This document shows positions 45,020 to 56,205 of a stretch of 64,000 bases of DNA, one piece after another. This stretch comes from Nematostella vectensis. Taxonomy: Eukaryota > Cnidaria > Anthozoa > Actiniaria > Edwardsiidae. The notes beneath the pieces are model-generated. The model was not told where the DNA came from. It ran no database searches and saw nothing but the letters and a program-made list of their open reading frames with translations. How positions within the stretch are numbered: the stretch's first letter is position 1; every line of letters begins with the position of its first letter. The position numbers and the translations under genes are program-made. The DNA lies in NCBI RefSeq assembly GCF_932526225.1, contig NC_064034.1, positions 14,272,887 to 14,336,886 of the forward strand, given 5' to 3'.

Positions 45020-45740
45020 CCTTATGGATGCGTTTGTATAAGTCTGCTATGCAAGATTCACCTGTTCACAAAACACACAGAAGAGAATAAAAGCCCACTG
45101 GAAATTACCTCTATTCCTTTGTCTTTTTTTGTATCTAAGTCCGTGTAATCCTTATCATTGTAGGAATACGACAGAGGCGTTTTTATTGCATACTGTTTAA
45201 ATTTCATAGTGACTAAGTCGGCAACGGCTTTTTTCCTTTGTATCGCCAGCCAAGCGGTATAAAAAAAGAGGCCTCTGCTAGCAGGGAAATGATGAATGTG
45301 TGATCAAGCTGAACATAAATAGAGTAATTGGATGGAATCATTGGGGTTGGATTGCAGTGTTCTAACCATCACGTATAATTATGAAACCCTGGTTCCAGGA
45401 TCTCCTTCCTTCTCTTCCTTCATAGCATGAAACTCGCCAGTGCGCCAGGAACAATACGATTATTGTATAGAGTTTTTTTTCCTGCAGTTGCCGTCGAGGA
45501 TGTTTAAATTCCCTGGCAGTTATGGATGCGTTTGTATAAGTCTGCTATGCACGATTCACTGATTTACAAAACAAACACAAGATAATAAAAACCCACTGGA
45601 AATAACTTCCATTCCTTTTTCTGTTTTTTTTTGTATCTTAGTTTGTTAGTGCGAGTTGCATGGCAATGTAATCCTCATCATTGCGGGAAGAAGACAGAGG
45701 CGTGTTTAAATTTCATAGTGACTAAGTCGGCATCATGCCA
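45020..45740. repeat. Local direct duplication, offset ~498
   Basis: 45020-45240 and 45518-45740 share TATGGATGCGTTTGTATAAG, the ACCCACTGGAAAT/GCCCACTGGAAAT words, TTTTTTTGTATCTTAGT-like sequence and the GACAGAGGCGT to GACTAAGTCGGC segment. No coding signal. Confidence 0.75.
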
Positions 45741-45869
45741 GCATAGCCAGCATGTTTTTTTCCAGCATGCACTTGTGTAGAACCCCCCTCCCCTCGACCT
45801 TTATTATGCATCATGTTCCATCACCCACAAAAAGGCACCCTATGTGAAACATAAAGCTCATGTTCAAAA

Positions 45870-46135
45870 TAAATTGATGCTTTGATTATCAGGGAAGGCT
45901 TTTATGTGTCAAGGAGGTAATATTTATTTTAAAAAAGAGGATCAATTAAAGTTCCTCCCAGAAAAATGGGTGCTATTTTATTCTCTTCAATATTAAAATA
46001 ATAAACAAATAAATACATATCACATTCCTATACATTAATAAGTATATCAGCAAATCACACTATCGTAGTGGATTTGACGTAAAAGTACCCAGTGCCTGCC
46101 TGTACTGTCCCGATTCCTTTTATTTATTTATTTTT
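45870..46135. repeat. Inverted copy of the 19.1-19.4 kb repeat
   Basis: Reverse-complement match to about 19150-19420, covering the AGGGAAGGCTTT, TTCCTCNNAGAAAAA, GGGTGCTATTTTATTCTCTT and TACTGTCCCNATTCCTTT words. Confidence 0.7.
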
Positions 46136-46204
46136 TAAATTACCTTACCTCGTCTGCACATAATGAGATGACAAAAGATTTCCAAAGATCCTCAGCCACT
46201 TGTT

Positions 46205-47121
46205 GGAAAGTGGGGGATTTTACTGAGAGACTTGGGACTGCCTACTGGTAATAGTATGCTTTGTCAGTTTATCAGTGATGGCTTGCTCAAGGAACTGTTA
46301 GTCAGACGTGAGGCATCGATCTCGGATAGAGCTGTTAGACTGAAAAGAGAGATGACATGGTCACCAAATGGACAAGCTAGAAGGAAATGCTCTTCGGTAT
46401 GTTTGTGGCTACATTCCCCTATTAATCAGACGGAAAGCCCAAAGATACAAGTCTGCCAAGCATGCATCAATTGTGACAAGTGGGTTCAGTCTGCAGACAA
46501 GTGCAACACTACAACTTCATTTATCGAGTACACATCTAAGTGGACAAAAGGTGTTGACAGAGGAAGACTGGTCCATGTGAACGGCGAATTCTATGCGTCG
46601 TATTGAGGAGTTTGTTCGGAACTATTTCAATAATAGTTTTCTGATTAACTACGCTGGTGGGAACTTGAAGCAAGCTATAATGGCTGAACTATTATGCTCC
46701 AAAGGTGTTGTTGTAATAGCTCGGTCAGGATAGGGTTTGGTGGCCCAGAGACAAAGAATTACAATGAAGTTGGGACGTTTAACAATATAATTCACTGGCT
46801 CTCGACATCGGGTTTAAGTCTGAATCTGATACACCCAGCATCGTATTACTAGCGACCTAACTGTCATACAATCATCAACTTAATCTCTTAATCTGTTCCG
46901 CTACATCACGCACACATCACTACATTGTAATGGCATGTGACAGGATAACACGCGACATTAATCGTGAGAAGATCAGTTTTAAAGTGTTCAAGATGGTTCT
47001 CGGACAATACACAGAATTACGTGCCAAGGCATTTGTAAGGACATGGGTGAGAAAAGCCTGCACAAAGGACTGGCACAGCATACCCAATAGTCAGACCAGT
47101 CAAAAAATAGTGTACAAGTAG
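46205..47121 (+). pseudogene. Remnant of an unidentified DNA-transposon protein
   Basis: Two frames, 46205 to about 46370 (LPTGNSMLCQFISDGLLKEL) and from 46368 on (KLEGNALRYVCGYIPLLIRR), look like parts of one protein separated by a frameshift. The second resembles the NALRYVxGY segment seen in hAT-like or related invertebrate transposon proteins, from memory. A third piece at 46930-47121 (KVFKMVLGQYTELRAKAFVR) may be its downstream exon. Domain assignment is weak. Confidence 0.4.
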
Positions 47122-47512
47122 GTTGATTTTTTTAGTACAACCCAACTCAAATTGAGATTAAGGTTTCTCAGTTTTGCTTCTTCCTGCTTGAACAGATAGC
47201 CAGTGTCAATAGCAAATCAAATTGGTCCACAACAAAGTATGTGAGTAGTTTATATTAATACACTTAGCTACCTGTAAGGTCCTTCTGCCATAAAATTCCA
47301 TATGACAGGGCTCTCATTGAATTACGAATTTAAGGAAGTTAATACAATAATGTAATGAGACAATTTTTTGGGAAATGATTATTTATTCTCTTTTTTCAGA
47401 TATTGTTGTAAGTTAGTGATATGGCAAATGAATTCCAGATGACAGTTGAAAGTATGTCAGAATTGCAAAATGATTAAAAATCAGATCTAAGAAAACACTT
47501 TGTGCTCATTGT

Positions 47513-48955
47513 CTACTCAAAGGGGAGTCGACGCCTCCTTGGCAAAGGGTTGCTGTCTGAAGGCTGTAGTCTCTTCCTTCCTCTGTTTCCTCTGCAGTTT
47601 CCTTTGACAGAAGCCATAGCAGCAGAATTTGTAACATGCAAGGCTAGGTAGTTCTGAACTGAGCATATGTTGGATTGTCGCTCGCACCACCACACCTCCT
47701 TTGCTTTGCAAAATATTCCTCTAGTGGGTCCTGGCAGAACTTTTCACTGAGTAGGAATTTAACTCCTGGTTCTTGAAGAAGGATCTTCCCAAGCTCCACA
47801 AATGCTTTAACTAAAACAAACAAGGAATATCTAAGTCCGGTATCAACTCCCAAACATGCTCCCTAGCTCATCTAACATGGAAGCCTGTGGTGATTTTACT
47901 TAAAAAATAAAATATTATTTGCGTGTCTTCATTGAGTTCTGAAAACCAAAGTCTTTTTGTTTGAGACGGTTGTTTACTGATGATGCAGAAATTCCCCTAA
48001 AACGACCTTATGCTGCGTCATCGCACGACCTTCATGATCTGTACTATCTCAATCATTGTATAAATTATTATCAAGAAGAACACCATAAACTGATTAAATT
48101 TTACAGAATGTCTACACTTCTTACGAGTTATTCTGAGACCTTCCAAGGTTTCATGACTAAGGCACATTCTGTTGGTTTGCTCCTTGGGTAGGTGTCCATA
48201 ATCTCTTGCAACAGACTGCTGCCTGTGAAGATACCCAAGAAAGGTATCTGTCAACGACTACAATGAAAATCACATCAAACAGATAGGAACCATATATCAG
48301 AATTTACAGGCTGGTTTCTGATGCTGGGATCTTTTACAAAAGTTTCAGATTGCCAATTTGTGCAAGGTACATAAAAATAGGGCATAAGAGATTTAAGTAA
48401 TGTTGGGGTTGAATATGGTATTTTATCGCATTCCTATAAAAACCTCACTGTAGATTCAGGGAACATTTAAAAATCATTGAGACTAGCTAAGGGTGAGTTT
48501 ATTTGTACTCTGTGTTTGAAACATCATTACGATTTTTATAAAGGTTAACCTTCTATTTTATTTGCTTACCTTTTTCGTATGGCAACTTGAACAGCTTTCT
48601 TGACCTGACACCTTCAACTGCATTCTTAAGGTGTCCATCATTGAGACAAATTTCCCAGTAGCTTTGGTGTTCTCCTCCCAATGAACTTAAAGGCATTGAC
48701 GAGAGAAGATGACAAAACCTGAAAATAAACACATTTTCTGAATTTAATTTTGTCCAAAAAAAAGGTTCCTGAAAAATTACCTGAGCAGCTAGGTTGACCC
48801 TCATACGTAAAAAGCTGTTGAGAAACACATGCTCATGCGTCAACTTAGGAATCAGCCTCAGTCCTGGGGCATTACGGTTGATGCAAACATCCCGTTCGTA
48901 GAGTGTTACTAGGTGCTGCCAGCTGATATCCATCCCATCGTTCTAGACAGGTGAA
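47513..48955 (-). pseudogene. P-element/THAP9-like transposase, exons with frameshifts
   Basis: Four minus-strand pieces fit the P-element transposase order. About 48933-48781 reads ISWQHLVTLYERD and PGLRLIPKLTHEHVFLNSF and ends LAAQ at a GTAATT donor. 48718-48570 follows a TTTTCAG acceptor, reads VLSSSLVNAF, shifts frame, and ends at GTAAGC. About 48254-48120 holds MCLSHETLEGLRIT. 47853-47513 holds LLSEKFCQDPLEEYFAKQRR and, in another frame, ALHVTNSAAMASVKGN. The amino THAP domain is not seen here. Frameshifts in the second and last pieces mean it is probably inactive. The family excises and inserts DNA with an RNase-H-like core; its GTP use is known from P element. Confidence 0.7.
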
Positions 48956-49188
48956 CAATAAAAAAACATGTCAGTAAAGCAAAACAAAATTACTACAGTA
49001 ATTATGTAATTAAAATTTACCTTCATTTGTCTCTTGCTCTGTCCATTATGTTACTTCTCCCAGCAATTCCGAGTTGTCTTTATCAAATGTGGAGGGTCAC
49101 AGATGAAGTAGAGGTCACGTGACTCGGAGTATATGTTTGGTGTCTTTTAAACAACCTCGCCATCTAGAAATTAGGAGCCCTATGCAGC

Positions 49189-49930
49189 TTGAACAGCTTT
49201 CAATTTGGAGTGGCCCAATCCGCAGTGACAGAGCGCACCTTCAGCCCTAATAATCATGCTCCGCTAGTTACAAGTACTGTAACAGTAAGACCTGCTGCTC
49301 CCTGGTATTCCGATGAGGTTAAGGAAGCAAAGAAACAGCGGAGAAAACTTAAGCGACTATGGCGAAAAACCCATCGTGAGATGTATGTGGAACAATGTGT
49401 TCGAGTAAACCAGGGTATTTATGATTTCAAAATGAACTTTTATGCTGAAACTATAAAAGTATAAATTCTAAATCTAGTAATAAATTACTGTCTCGTGACT
49501 GTCCTAAAGATCTCGCGGAAAGTTTTTCAAACTTTTTTACAAAGAAAGTTGAAACTATTCGTAACACTTTCCCTTCAACACAAACATATCTGTTTCCAGA
49601 AGAGAAATGCTCCTCTAACTGGCTTGATAATCTCTCTATTACATCAAATAAAGAACTCAGCTCTCTTCTCAAGACCATGTGGAAAAAATCATGTGTGGTG
49701 GATCCAGTTCCAGGGTATTTAATGAAAGATTGCCATGAAACATTAATTGCGATACTGACAAAATGTGTTAACTTGTCTTTTGAAACAGGTATTATCCCTG
49801 ACAGCCACAAAAAAAATTGTGTTAAATCCCTCACTTTCTCTAATTTGAGATGTATCTCTAAGGCACTGGAAAGAGTTGCAGCTGTTCGCTTGCGCGAGCA
49901 CTGTGATAACAATAATCTCTTTTTGTGAAA
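49189..49930 (+). pseudogene. Internal LINE fragment (endonuclease-RT linker and RT start)
   Basis: Frames change at about 49460. The first piece has APWYSDEVKEAKKQRRKLKR, the typical linker between endonuclease and RT in Jockey/CR1-type elements. The next, starting near 49461, reads FFTKKVETIRN and KSCVVDPVPGYLMKD, then FETGIIPDSHKK, the start of the RT fingers. A later frame has SKALERVAAVRL. The fragment stops abruptly at about 49925 where the LicD-like repeat begins. Confidence 0.7.
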
Positions 49931-50265
49931 CACAACAACCAAATCTCACAAGATCTCGTCAAGTACGACACTACAGCATATTGGCATCCCCAGACCAAGG
50001 AGCGACGTTGTTTTATTGTAAGGTTCCTCTTTGCAAATGCGGCCATTTGCTACGCAGTCTGTCAATTCGATGCGAACTTCCTGAACAATTCGTAGCACAC
50101 AGTGATCATTGCCTAACAAGGCAGGGTCGGAAAAACTACCCCTTCTTGGATACCTCTATCGAAGCAAATTTGGCCATTCTAAGATCGCCTCCAGATCGTA
50201 GAAAAAAGTCTAGTATCCCTAGTTCACCATACATAGATCTCCAGTTGTTAATAGTCTTGACTTGA
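49930..50265 (-). pseudogene. LicD/fukutin-like gene remnant, copy 1 (amino part only)
   Basis: The minus strand here equals the first part of the copy-2 pseudogene at 56206-57119 but lacks the segment after TTTTTGTGAAACAC, where LicD motifs lie, and has a 38-base deletion. On its own it would not be recognisable. The plus-strand frame across it is a shadow. Confidence 0.55.
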
Positions 50266-50741
50266 TTTTCTTTTACATTTATTTCGATGGCAGGACCTCT
50301 TTCTTCATCATAAAACCACAGTGTTCACAGATTATTATATCTGTGAATGTTGCCTGAATGATGCTTTTGTTGAAATGGACACATTATAAATATTTGGAAA
50401 TGTTCTAGTTGGAGGTAACCTCAGTTATCTTGTGGGTTTGTTCTTACAGGACATCATTATCATCTGTAAGTAGTTCTCGCAAGGCTTGATCGTCTAGTAG
50501 TTGGATAGTGGTATGCATAGTGGTGGCTAGTTTTTTTCTTTCACTCCAGACTCTGATGTGAACATAAGACAATGTATAAACATGGCCTATAGAAAAATTA
50601 AAAAAGAAATGTCAGTTAACATAGCACAGTGGTATTGTGTTTGCATACTCATTATCATATTGCGCATGTGAGCATTTTCAAATTTTGAGCATGGCGCAAT
50701 ATTAATAATAAAATATTATTATTATCATTAATATGAAATAC

Positions 50742-51356
50742 TTACCATTTTTGACATTGTCGATGTGAGACTCCCAAATGTCTATTGAAATCCTCCCTGA
50801 TCCGTCGTCCAATACTGCTTCAAGAAGTTTAAGTCTTTTACGAGGACTTCCAACCATACGCTGGTCTTTGAAAGCAAAGATTTTGCCTTTAACTGTGACG
50901 AAATCCCATTCTTTGGAAGTATTGAGAACATCTAATACTTTGTAAACTGGCGGTTCTACTTCCGTTGGGACTTGATACTGAAAGGAATATTCATCCTGTT
51001 GAGGCGTGGTTATCGCGGTCATGTCTTTCACTATAATTTTGTCCTTGGCTGGTGTATAGGTGAATGAGGTGGTTGGTGAGTTTCACTGGAGATCTTTCCT
51101 CTTGACTTTCGTGAAGAAGAGGTCATTTGTGAGGGCTATAAAGCAGTGCGTCCACGTTCTTTTTAGCCGTTTGGAGTTGAAGCAAACAATAATCCATGGT
51201 ATTTCCACGATTTCTACTGAGTTTGGATAGTTCATGAACATACCCGATAGTAGTGTTTTCGACCAAGGCAACTTTTGGTCGGAATGCGTCTTCTGCTGAC
51301 TCGCTGATCTGTGTGGACGGGGGCCGTTTTTCCGACTTTGAAGGTGAAGTACTCAA
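50742..51356 (-). pseudogene. OB-fold protein pseudogene, copy 1
   Basis: Begins MSTSPSKSEKRPPSTQ at 51356, with ENTTIGYVHELSKLSRNRGN and MDYCLLQLQ. It meets TGA at 51123-51125, stays in frame for ~25 codons (LLHESQEERSPVKLT), then shifts by an indel near 51065 to the frame of YTPAKDKIIVKDMTA. The last part, WDFVTVKGKIFAFKD then LKLLEAVLDDGSGRISIDIW, has the strand pattern of an RPA-like OB fold. It ends at a GTAAGT donor at about 50742. From memory this protein type is widespread in cnidarian repeats. ssDNA binding is an inference from the fold only. Both duplicated copies share the damage. Confidence 0.55.
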
Positions 51357-51737
51357 AGAGACTTTGATTTGCGATGCGGTAGATTTTTTTAAACTACTGA
51401 TAGATGATCTTAGAGCACTAGGGTTTCATTGTAGAGAAATAGAGGTTGTTTTGAGCTTGCCTATCCCATTGAGCAATTTATTGCTTGGCTTTTTAAAGTA
51501 AAAGAAAGAGCTAAGAGAAAGAGCTCTGCATTATGCAAAATTTGAAATGTGCAAAAAAAGTACAGTAGACAAAAAAATCTGTATATTTAATTGAATATAC
51601 GTATGCATATTTAAAATAAAAGTTATTATGGTTCTGGAGCTAAGAGACGATTAAGACTAAGTATTCTTAAGTGTAACACATCAGAAGAAAGGTGGAAATT
51701 CCATCGTTCTTGCTTTGCATATAAAGCTATAAATAAT

Positions 51738-52331
51738 TCAATAGATTTTCCATTTTCGATACGAGTTGCTGTACGACTGGTTCTCGACATCCTTTCCATT
51801 GCACATCGCTTTCCCACTGTCGATGAACTGTCGCTCCCCGTGGCAATTATCGGAGTTGGGGCATACAGCTCCCTGCTCTGGATCATTGGTAAAAAGGATT
51901 AAAAGAGCATTACTGAAATGCCGCATTTGTGAGTCTCCGACTAGGAAGAAAGCGTCGAGTTTTTTTTGTAAACCACTCTGCAAGCTTCTTCGCTTGAGTA
52001 GTTTTTTTACTACACACGCCTCGTTCTGTGGAACCCAGTCGTACAACTCGGCGGATATGACTTCGCTGGAATCAGTACACCCTTCGCAGTTACAGTTGCT
52101 CGTTCAGTTACCACACAGGCCGGTTATTTATTCGTTACAGCAAGGAGTCGGACTGTCTGGCTCGCAAACTGATGGAAGGTCATATCTATACGCAGGTCCA
52201 GTTTTTGCACCGTACTCTGGCCCGCAATGTAAATTAAGGCGAGACAGTTTTGCCGGTTTATCTCGCAACTCGCGAAAAGCAATGTCTCGATCTCGTTTGT
52301 GTACTGGTGTCACCACGCCTTCTTTTTCCAT
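51738..52331 (-). pseudogene. PC-esterase/NXPE-like gene fragment, copy 1, two in-frame stops
   Basis: One frame runs from MEKEGVVTPVHKRDRDIA (52331) through DSPTPCCNE, is interrupted by TAA at 52128-52130 and TGA at 52104-52106, and continues with TSNCNCEGCTD, LYDWVPQNEACVV and AFFLVGDSQMRHFSNALLIL. The GDSQ-R-F block is the nucleophile-Ser motif of SGNH-type PC-esterase and CASD1/NXPE-like proteins. The Cys-rich CCN, NCNC and CP-x-x-D-x-C pattern suits a secreted or lumenal protein. After 51738 another frame (to 51626) could be the displaced end. The His-containing last motif is not found, so it is a fragment. An antisense 220-residue frame over it is coincidental. Confidence 0.55.
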
Positions 52332-52849
52332 TTACCATGTGAGAGGCACTCCAATATATCCCGACAGAAGGGTTTTGGAGTCGGTTCTACCTCTGATTCA
52401 ACCCAGTGGGCATACTGCTCAGGAATGAAATCTGTTTGTTTAGGATTCAAACCTTTCAACACAAATGTTGTTAGAAACATCGTCGAGACGAGTCATCCTA
52501 TTCTTTATCATTTGTGCAATATTTGAGGTAGTAAAAACTTACACAACTAATATTTATGCAATATTTTAAGAGTCTGTTTTTTTTTTTCGCTATCGGATAG
52601 ACCATATGACTACTGTAACATGTTTACACAATTACTTTGCAGAAAGATAACTTAACGCAACAGAATAGGGCTTAGCAGTTTCTACTAAAAATGCATTTAA
52701 ATACAAGATTAATAACTCAATTAACACAACCAAGTATTGCCACATCAAAGTAAAAAAAAGCTTAGCAGCAGAATCAAACTAAATAATGTATTTGAAACTA
52801 ACTGTTGACGTCAAACTAAAGCTGGTACGTTGTTTTAGTTTGAGTGATT

Positions 52850-53490
52850 GGTTATGAAAAAAAACACGGACAAACGAGGACAACAATAAAAGCACAACAA
52901 TAAAAGAAAAAAAAAACTGCCATATTCCTAATACAGATCATCGTCTATAACTCACCTTGGCAGTGTTTTTTTGTCGCTTTGTGTTTGTCACCTGTGGTTG
53001 TGTTCGCTTTTGTTGTAAACTGTGAAGTTGTCGACTTTCTGCTAGCAAGAAATTTGTTGACACAAGTGAATAATTTTTATAGCTGAAAACAGACATCAAT
53101 CCAAAGGCCCTTTCTTCTCAGGATCTCCTTACATAAATATAGACGTGAATAAATACAGAATGGTATAGTGTAGAGCCTTTCTTAGTCCTCTTTTTAGCTG
53201 CTGCCACGGGCGGGATTCACTAACACTCGGGTGGATTTTACTATCGGCTCGTACTTCAGTTCCTCAAAGACTTCAGCCCATTTGAATCTGCAAATTTTCT
53301 CATTAAATACTTTTTTCAAGCTTTTGAACTAAAAACACATAAAAGTGTCAGAACCGAGAGGGGCTTGAGAGTTGCGCGGCTGTATTACTGGCTGGTTTGG
53401 ACACCACAGTGTAACCACGCGATGACCACAAAACCAAGTCGCATAGCTTACCATATTTCTTTACCTATGTAGCTCCGCGCGCGGCCTGCT
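52850..53490. repeat. Repeat X, copy 2 (inverted)
   Basis: Reverse complement of 23039-23765, ending at AGCTCCGCGCGCGGCC and CTGGCTCCGCT next to the terminal motif. Confidence 0.8.
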
Positions 53491-53505
53491 GCCGCGCTGG
53501 CTCCG

Positions 53506-53546
53506 CTAATATATAGATTTAGGCACTGCCTAAAAGCGGAGCCAGC
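53506..53546 (-). repeat. GCTGGCTCCGC terminal motif, copy 5
   Basis: Reads TTTAGGCACTGCCTAAAAG, then CGGAGCCAGC. Together with the adjoining CTGGCTCCGCT of repeat X it forms a 50-base foldback, the head-to-head junction of X and Y. Confidence 0.85.
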
Positions 53547-54560
53547 ATAGAAAGAATGTTTTTAATGAGATTAAAAAAGCAATTTTTACTGTCATGTAAT
53601 TATGAATTGTATTGGCCCCTCCAAATGGATCAAGCAATCACTCATTCAATAATATTAAATATGCAGTATGAAAGTACTAAACCTGGTGTAAAAAAGGCTG
53701 TCAAAGTTCAAGGTGCCTTAGTTGTTTTTCAAGAGTCTAATGGTCAATTCTTATTTGTTCCACTATGCATATTTTTTATCAAAACAGCATAATAACAATC
53801 TTCGACCTTGTAAAGAATATATTAAGGATGTAACAGCATTTCAAAGATTTAGATGCCATTCTGTAGTTTCCATGTACTGCAACTATCAAATCCTTGATAT
53901 TACTCATTAGTGCTAAATGAAAATGTCTAATTTCAAACCTAACCTATTTTAATTTATTCAGGGTGCAGAGGGGAAAACAGCAAATAATTATCAATTGCAT
54001 ATAAAAATAGTCAAAGTATCTTGCTCTAAAAACCCTATTACACTTATACTGCTGTATCAAAGTAAGAAAGCCCGGCTACATTTGCCTATTCTTATGTCTT
54101 CCAGCTTTTAGCATCAAGCATGACCCTCAGGTCCTTGGTTGGTTTAATCTAAATAAAAGTGAAAACAATTAACTCGGGTATTTGTTTTTCTTTCAAACAA
54201 ATATTTTTATCATCCCATATAACCTTACTAATTTTCCATAACTATTTGAATAAAAATAAATAAACACATTAGATAGTATGCAAGATGCAGACAATATAAG
54301 CTTGAGCAAAAAAAATATAGGTTGCATTTTTGGTTTTTATTTTCGATGAAAAAGTATTTATGATAATGTTGAAAAAGTTGCTGTATCTTCAAAAAGACTA
54401 ATACACAGGATATAAAGACAAGAAAGGTCTTCTTAAGCAATATATGACAGGATGATATTTGTCAGCCTTGATTAAATATCTCAACGCTGTCAATAAAGTA
54501 AAGAGAGAACGAAGAATATCAAAGGATGTTGTTATGCTCAAATTGCTTGTTAGACCACGA
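53541..54560. repeat. Repeat Y, copy 2 (inverted), with the LTR element's empty site
   Basis: Matches 32833-34590 in reverse. At about 54508-54560 GAACGAAGAATATCAAAGGA continues through the CCAAC-equivalent (TTGTT) into sequence matching 28541-28575, without the LTR element. It lacks the ~650-base segment present in the third copy at 60870-61510. Confidence 0.8.
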
Positions 54561-55074
54561 ATTCTCAGTTTTAATGCTCGGTTACTGTAAGCTGAGTTGC
54601 ATTATACCAAGATAAATTAATATTCATAAATAAATAAGACTAAAACAGTACATTATAATAATTTATACAGCTCTATTTTGAAACTAAGGTCTTAAATGAA
54701 AGTAATGAACTGGCACTAGCGGTGTGTGCCTGAAGGCTGTTCCAATCTGGAATAGTGTTGGGGAAAAATGAAAACTTGTAAACATCTGTACTCTAAAAAC
54801 ATATGTATAAATCGAACAAGCTAAGTGTCATTGATACAGTAGCTAGACTACTACGTATTTCTGTCGTTAAATTCTTACTTACCGTGAGGAATATACGCCT
54901 GAATTTATTGAACTTGTAAGTAAGTATTTACGAATTTAACATTTTCATGGCGATTGTCAGTAGAATAAAAGCCATTCAAGTGCCAAAATTATAAACCTAT
55001 CGGAATTCAAGTAGATGGTATTTTAGCCAATCAAAACAAGAATAGATGACATTGATATAATATACTAATGATAT
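54561..55074. other. AT-rich spacer
   Basis: No gene recognised; lies between repeat Y and a partial X. Confidence 0.4.
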
Positions 55075-55365
55075 ACTGAAGCTGGTACGGTGTTTTTGTT
55101 TGAGCGATTGGTTTTGGGAAAAAAGCGAACAAACGAGCATTATAAAAGCACAACAATAAATGAAAAAAATGTCATATTCAAAATGCAAATCATCGTCAAA
55201 AACTCACCATGGCAGTGTTTTTTTTTTGTCGCTTTATGTTTGTCGCCTAGTGGTTGTGTTCGCTTTTTGTTGTGAACCGTGATCTTTCTGTTAGCAAGAA
55301 ACTCGTTAACACAAGTGAATGATTTTTATAGCTGAAAACAGACATCAATCCAAGGCCTTTTCCTC
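55075..55365. repeat. Repeat X, partial diverged copy (inverted)
   Basis: Shares GAAGCTGGTACGGTGTTTTT, AACTCACCATGGCAGTG and GAAAACAGACATCAATCCAA words with 52820-53100, but is more diverged. Confidence 0.7.
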
Positions 55366-55435
55366 TCAGGATCTCTTTTTGGCTTTAATTGGTTCTTATG
55401 TTTGGCTATTAAAATCCAAAATTTCTGCCTATAGG

Positions 55436-55672
55436 CTCTTAGGAGCCGACCATTTGACTTTTGAGGTTGGGTGGATTATTTTGAAAATAAAATTCCTGCA
55501 CGTCCCGAAGGGCCAAAAAAATGATATCCTGCACCAATTGGTGGACGAAAATTAATTCCTGCATCGGTGACAAAAATTCTTGCACGACAAATCCTTTGAA
55601 AAAAAATCCTGCGCACCCAAAAACGTCCACCCCACCCCCCTCAAAAGTCAAATGGTTGGCCCCTTTAATTAC
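55436..55672. mobile_element. Short foldback element
   Basis: GCCGACCATTTGACTTTTGA near the left end faces TCAAAAGTCAAATGGTTGGC near the right. Between them are repeated CCTGCAC and CCTGCGCAC words. No useful frame. Confidence 0.55.
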
Positions 55673-55679
55673 TAGGTTC

Positions 55680-56205
55680 TTACACGCGGATTTTACTGTA
55701 TTATTAGTCAATAGTCGCGTCCGCCATTTTGTTGTTATGACTGATACCTTGTGTACCGTCAGTGTCACGTGACGGGCACGTTCAACATCCAGGAGGAGCC
55801 GCTACTGTTTAGCGTCTTTAATGTTCGCCGGCTTTCCACTCTATCAAGTATGGTTAACCTGATCGATGATAATTTATAATGTTAAGAACGTTAATTATTT
55901 TCTGTCACCAAGTATTATTTTTTGATTTGGCAATACTGCCTTCATCAAGATTCAATGATTCTAATCAAAATGATAAAGCGCAATTTCCATTATTAGAACC
56001 AATGCTCTAAATATCGTTTTCTTAAGTACAATATTTGGCTATCTCTATAAGGCGGTCACCTTCCTTCATGAAAAGAACGTTACACCGTGAGAATCCGTGA
56101 GCCGTAACCCGCACTGCATTATGGATAAAACATGGCTGCATACGTAGTCACGCAACACTCGCGGGAGTTCTGAAGACCATCCCCTACCCCCCAGGAATCC
56201 CCCCT
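55680..56205. other. Unassigned sequence
   Basis: No domain recognised; directly follows the LicD-like pseudogene on its 3' side (minus strand). Confidence 0.4.

Larger units (their letters stand above)
49918..54035. repeat. Multi-kb direct duplication, copy 1
   Basis: Colinear with 56729-61770. The offset is 6978 over the central coding-like part (for example 50702 against 57680) and 6809 at the left end, because copy 1 lacks two short segments present in copy 2. Identity looks above 97 percent over long stretches. Confidence 0.9.

Noticed and set aside
49451-49942. 163-residue minus-strand frame
   Set aside because: Antisense of the LINE fragment, which has clear RT-type words on the plus strand.
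49876-50265. 129-residue plus-strand frame
   Set aside because: Antisense of the LicD-like remnant; joins two unrelated repeats at its start.
51766-52428. 220-residue plus-strand frame (repeated at 58744-59406)
   Set aside because: Antisense to the PC-esterase-like frame, which carries recognisable motifs; its own sequence has none.
55439-55768. 109-residue minus-strand frame
   Set aside because: Crosses both arms of the foldback element at 55436-55672 and has repeat-derived composition.
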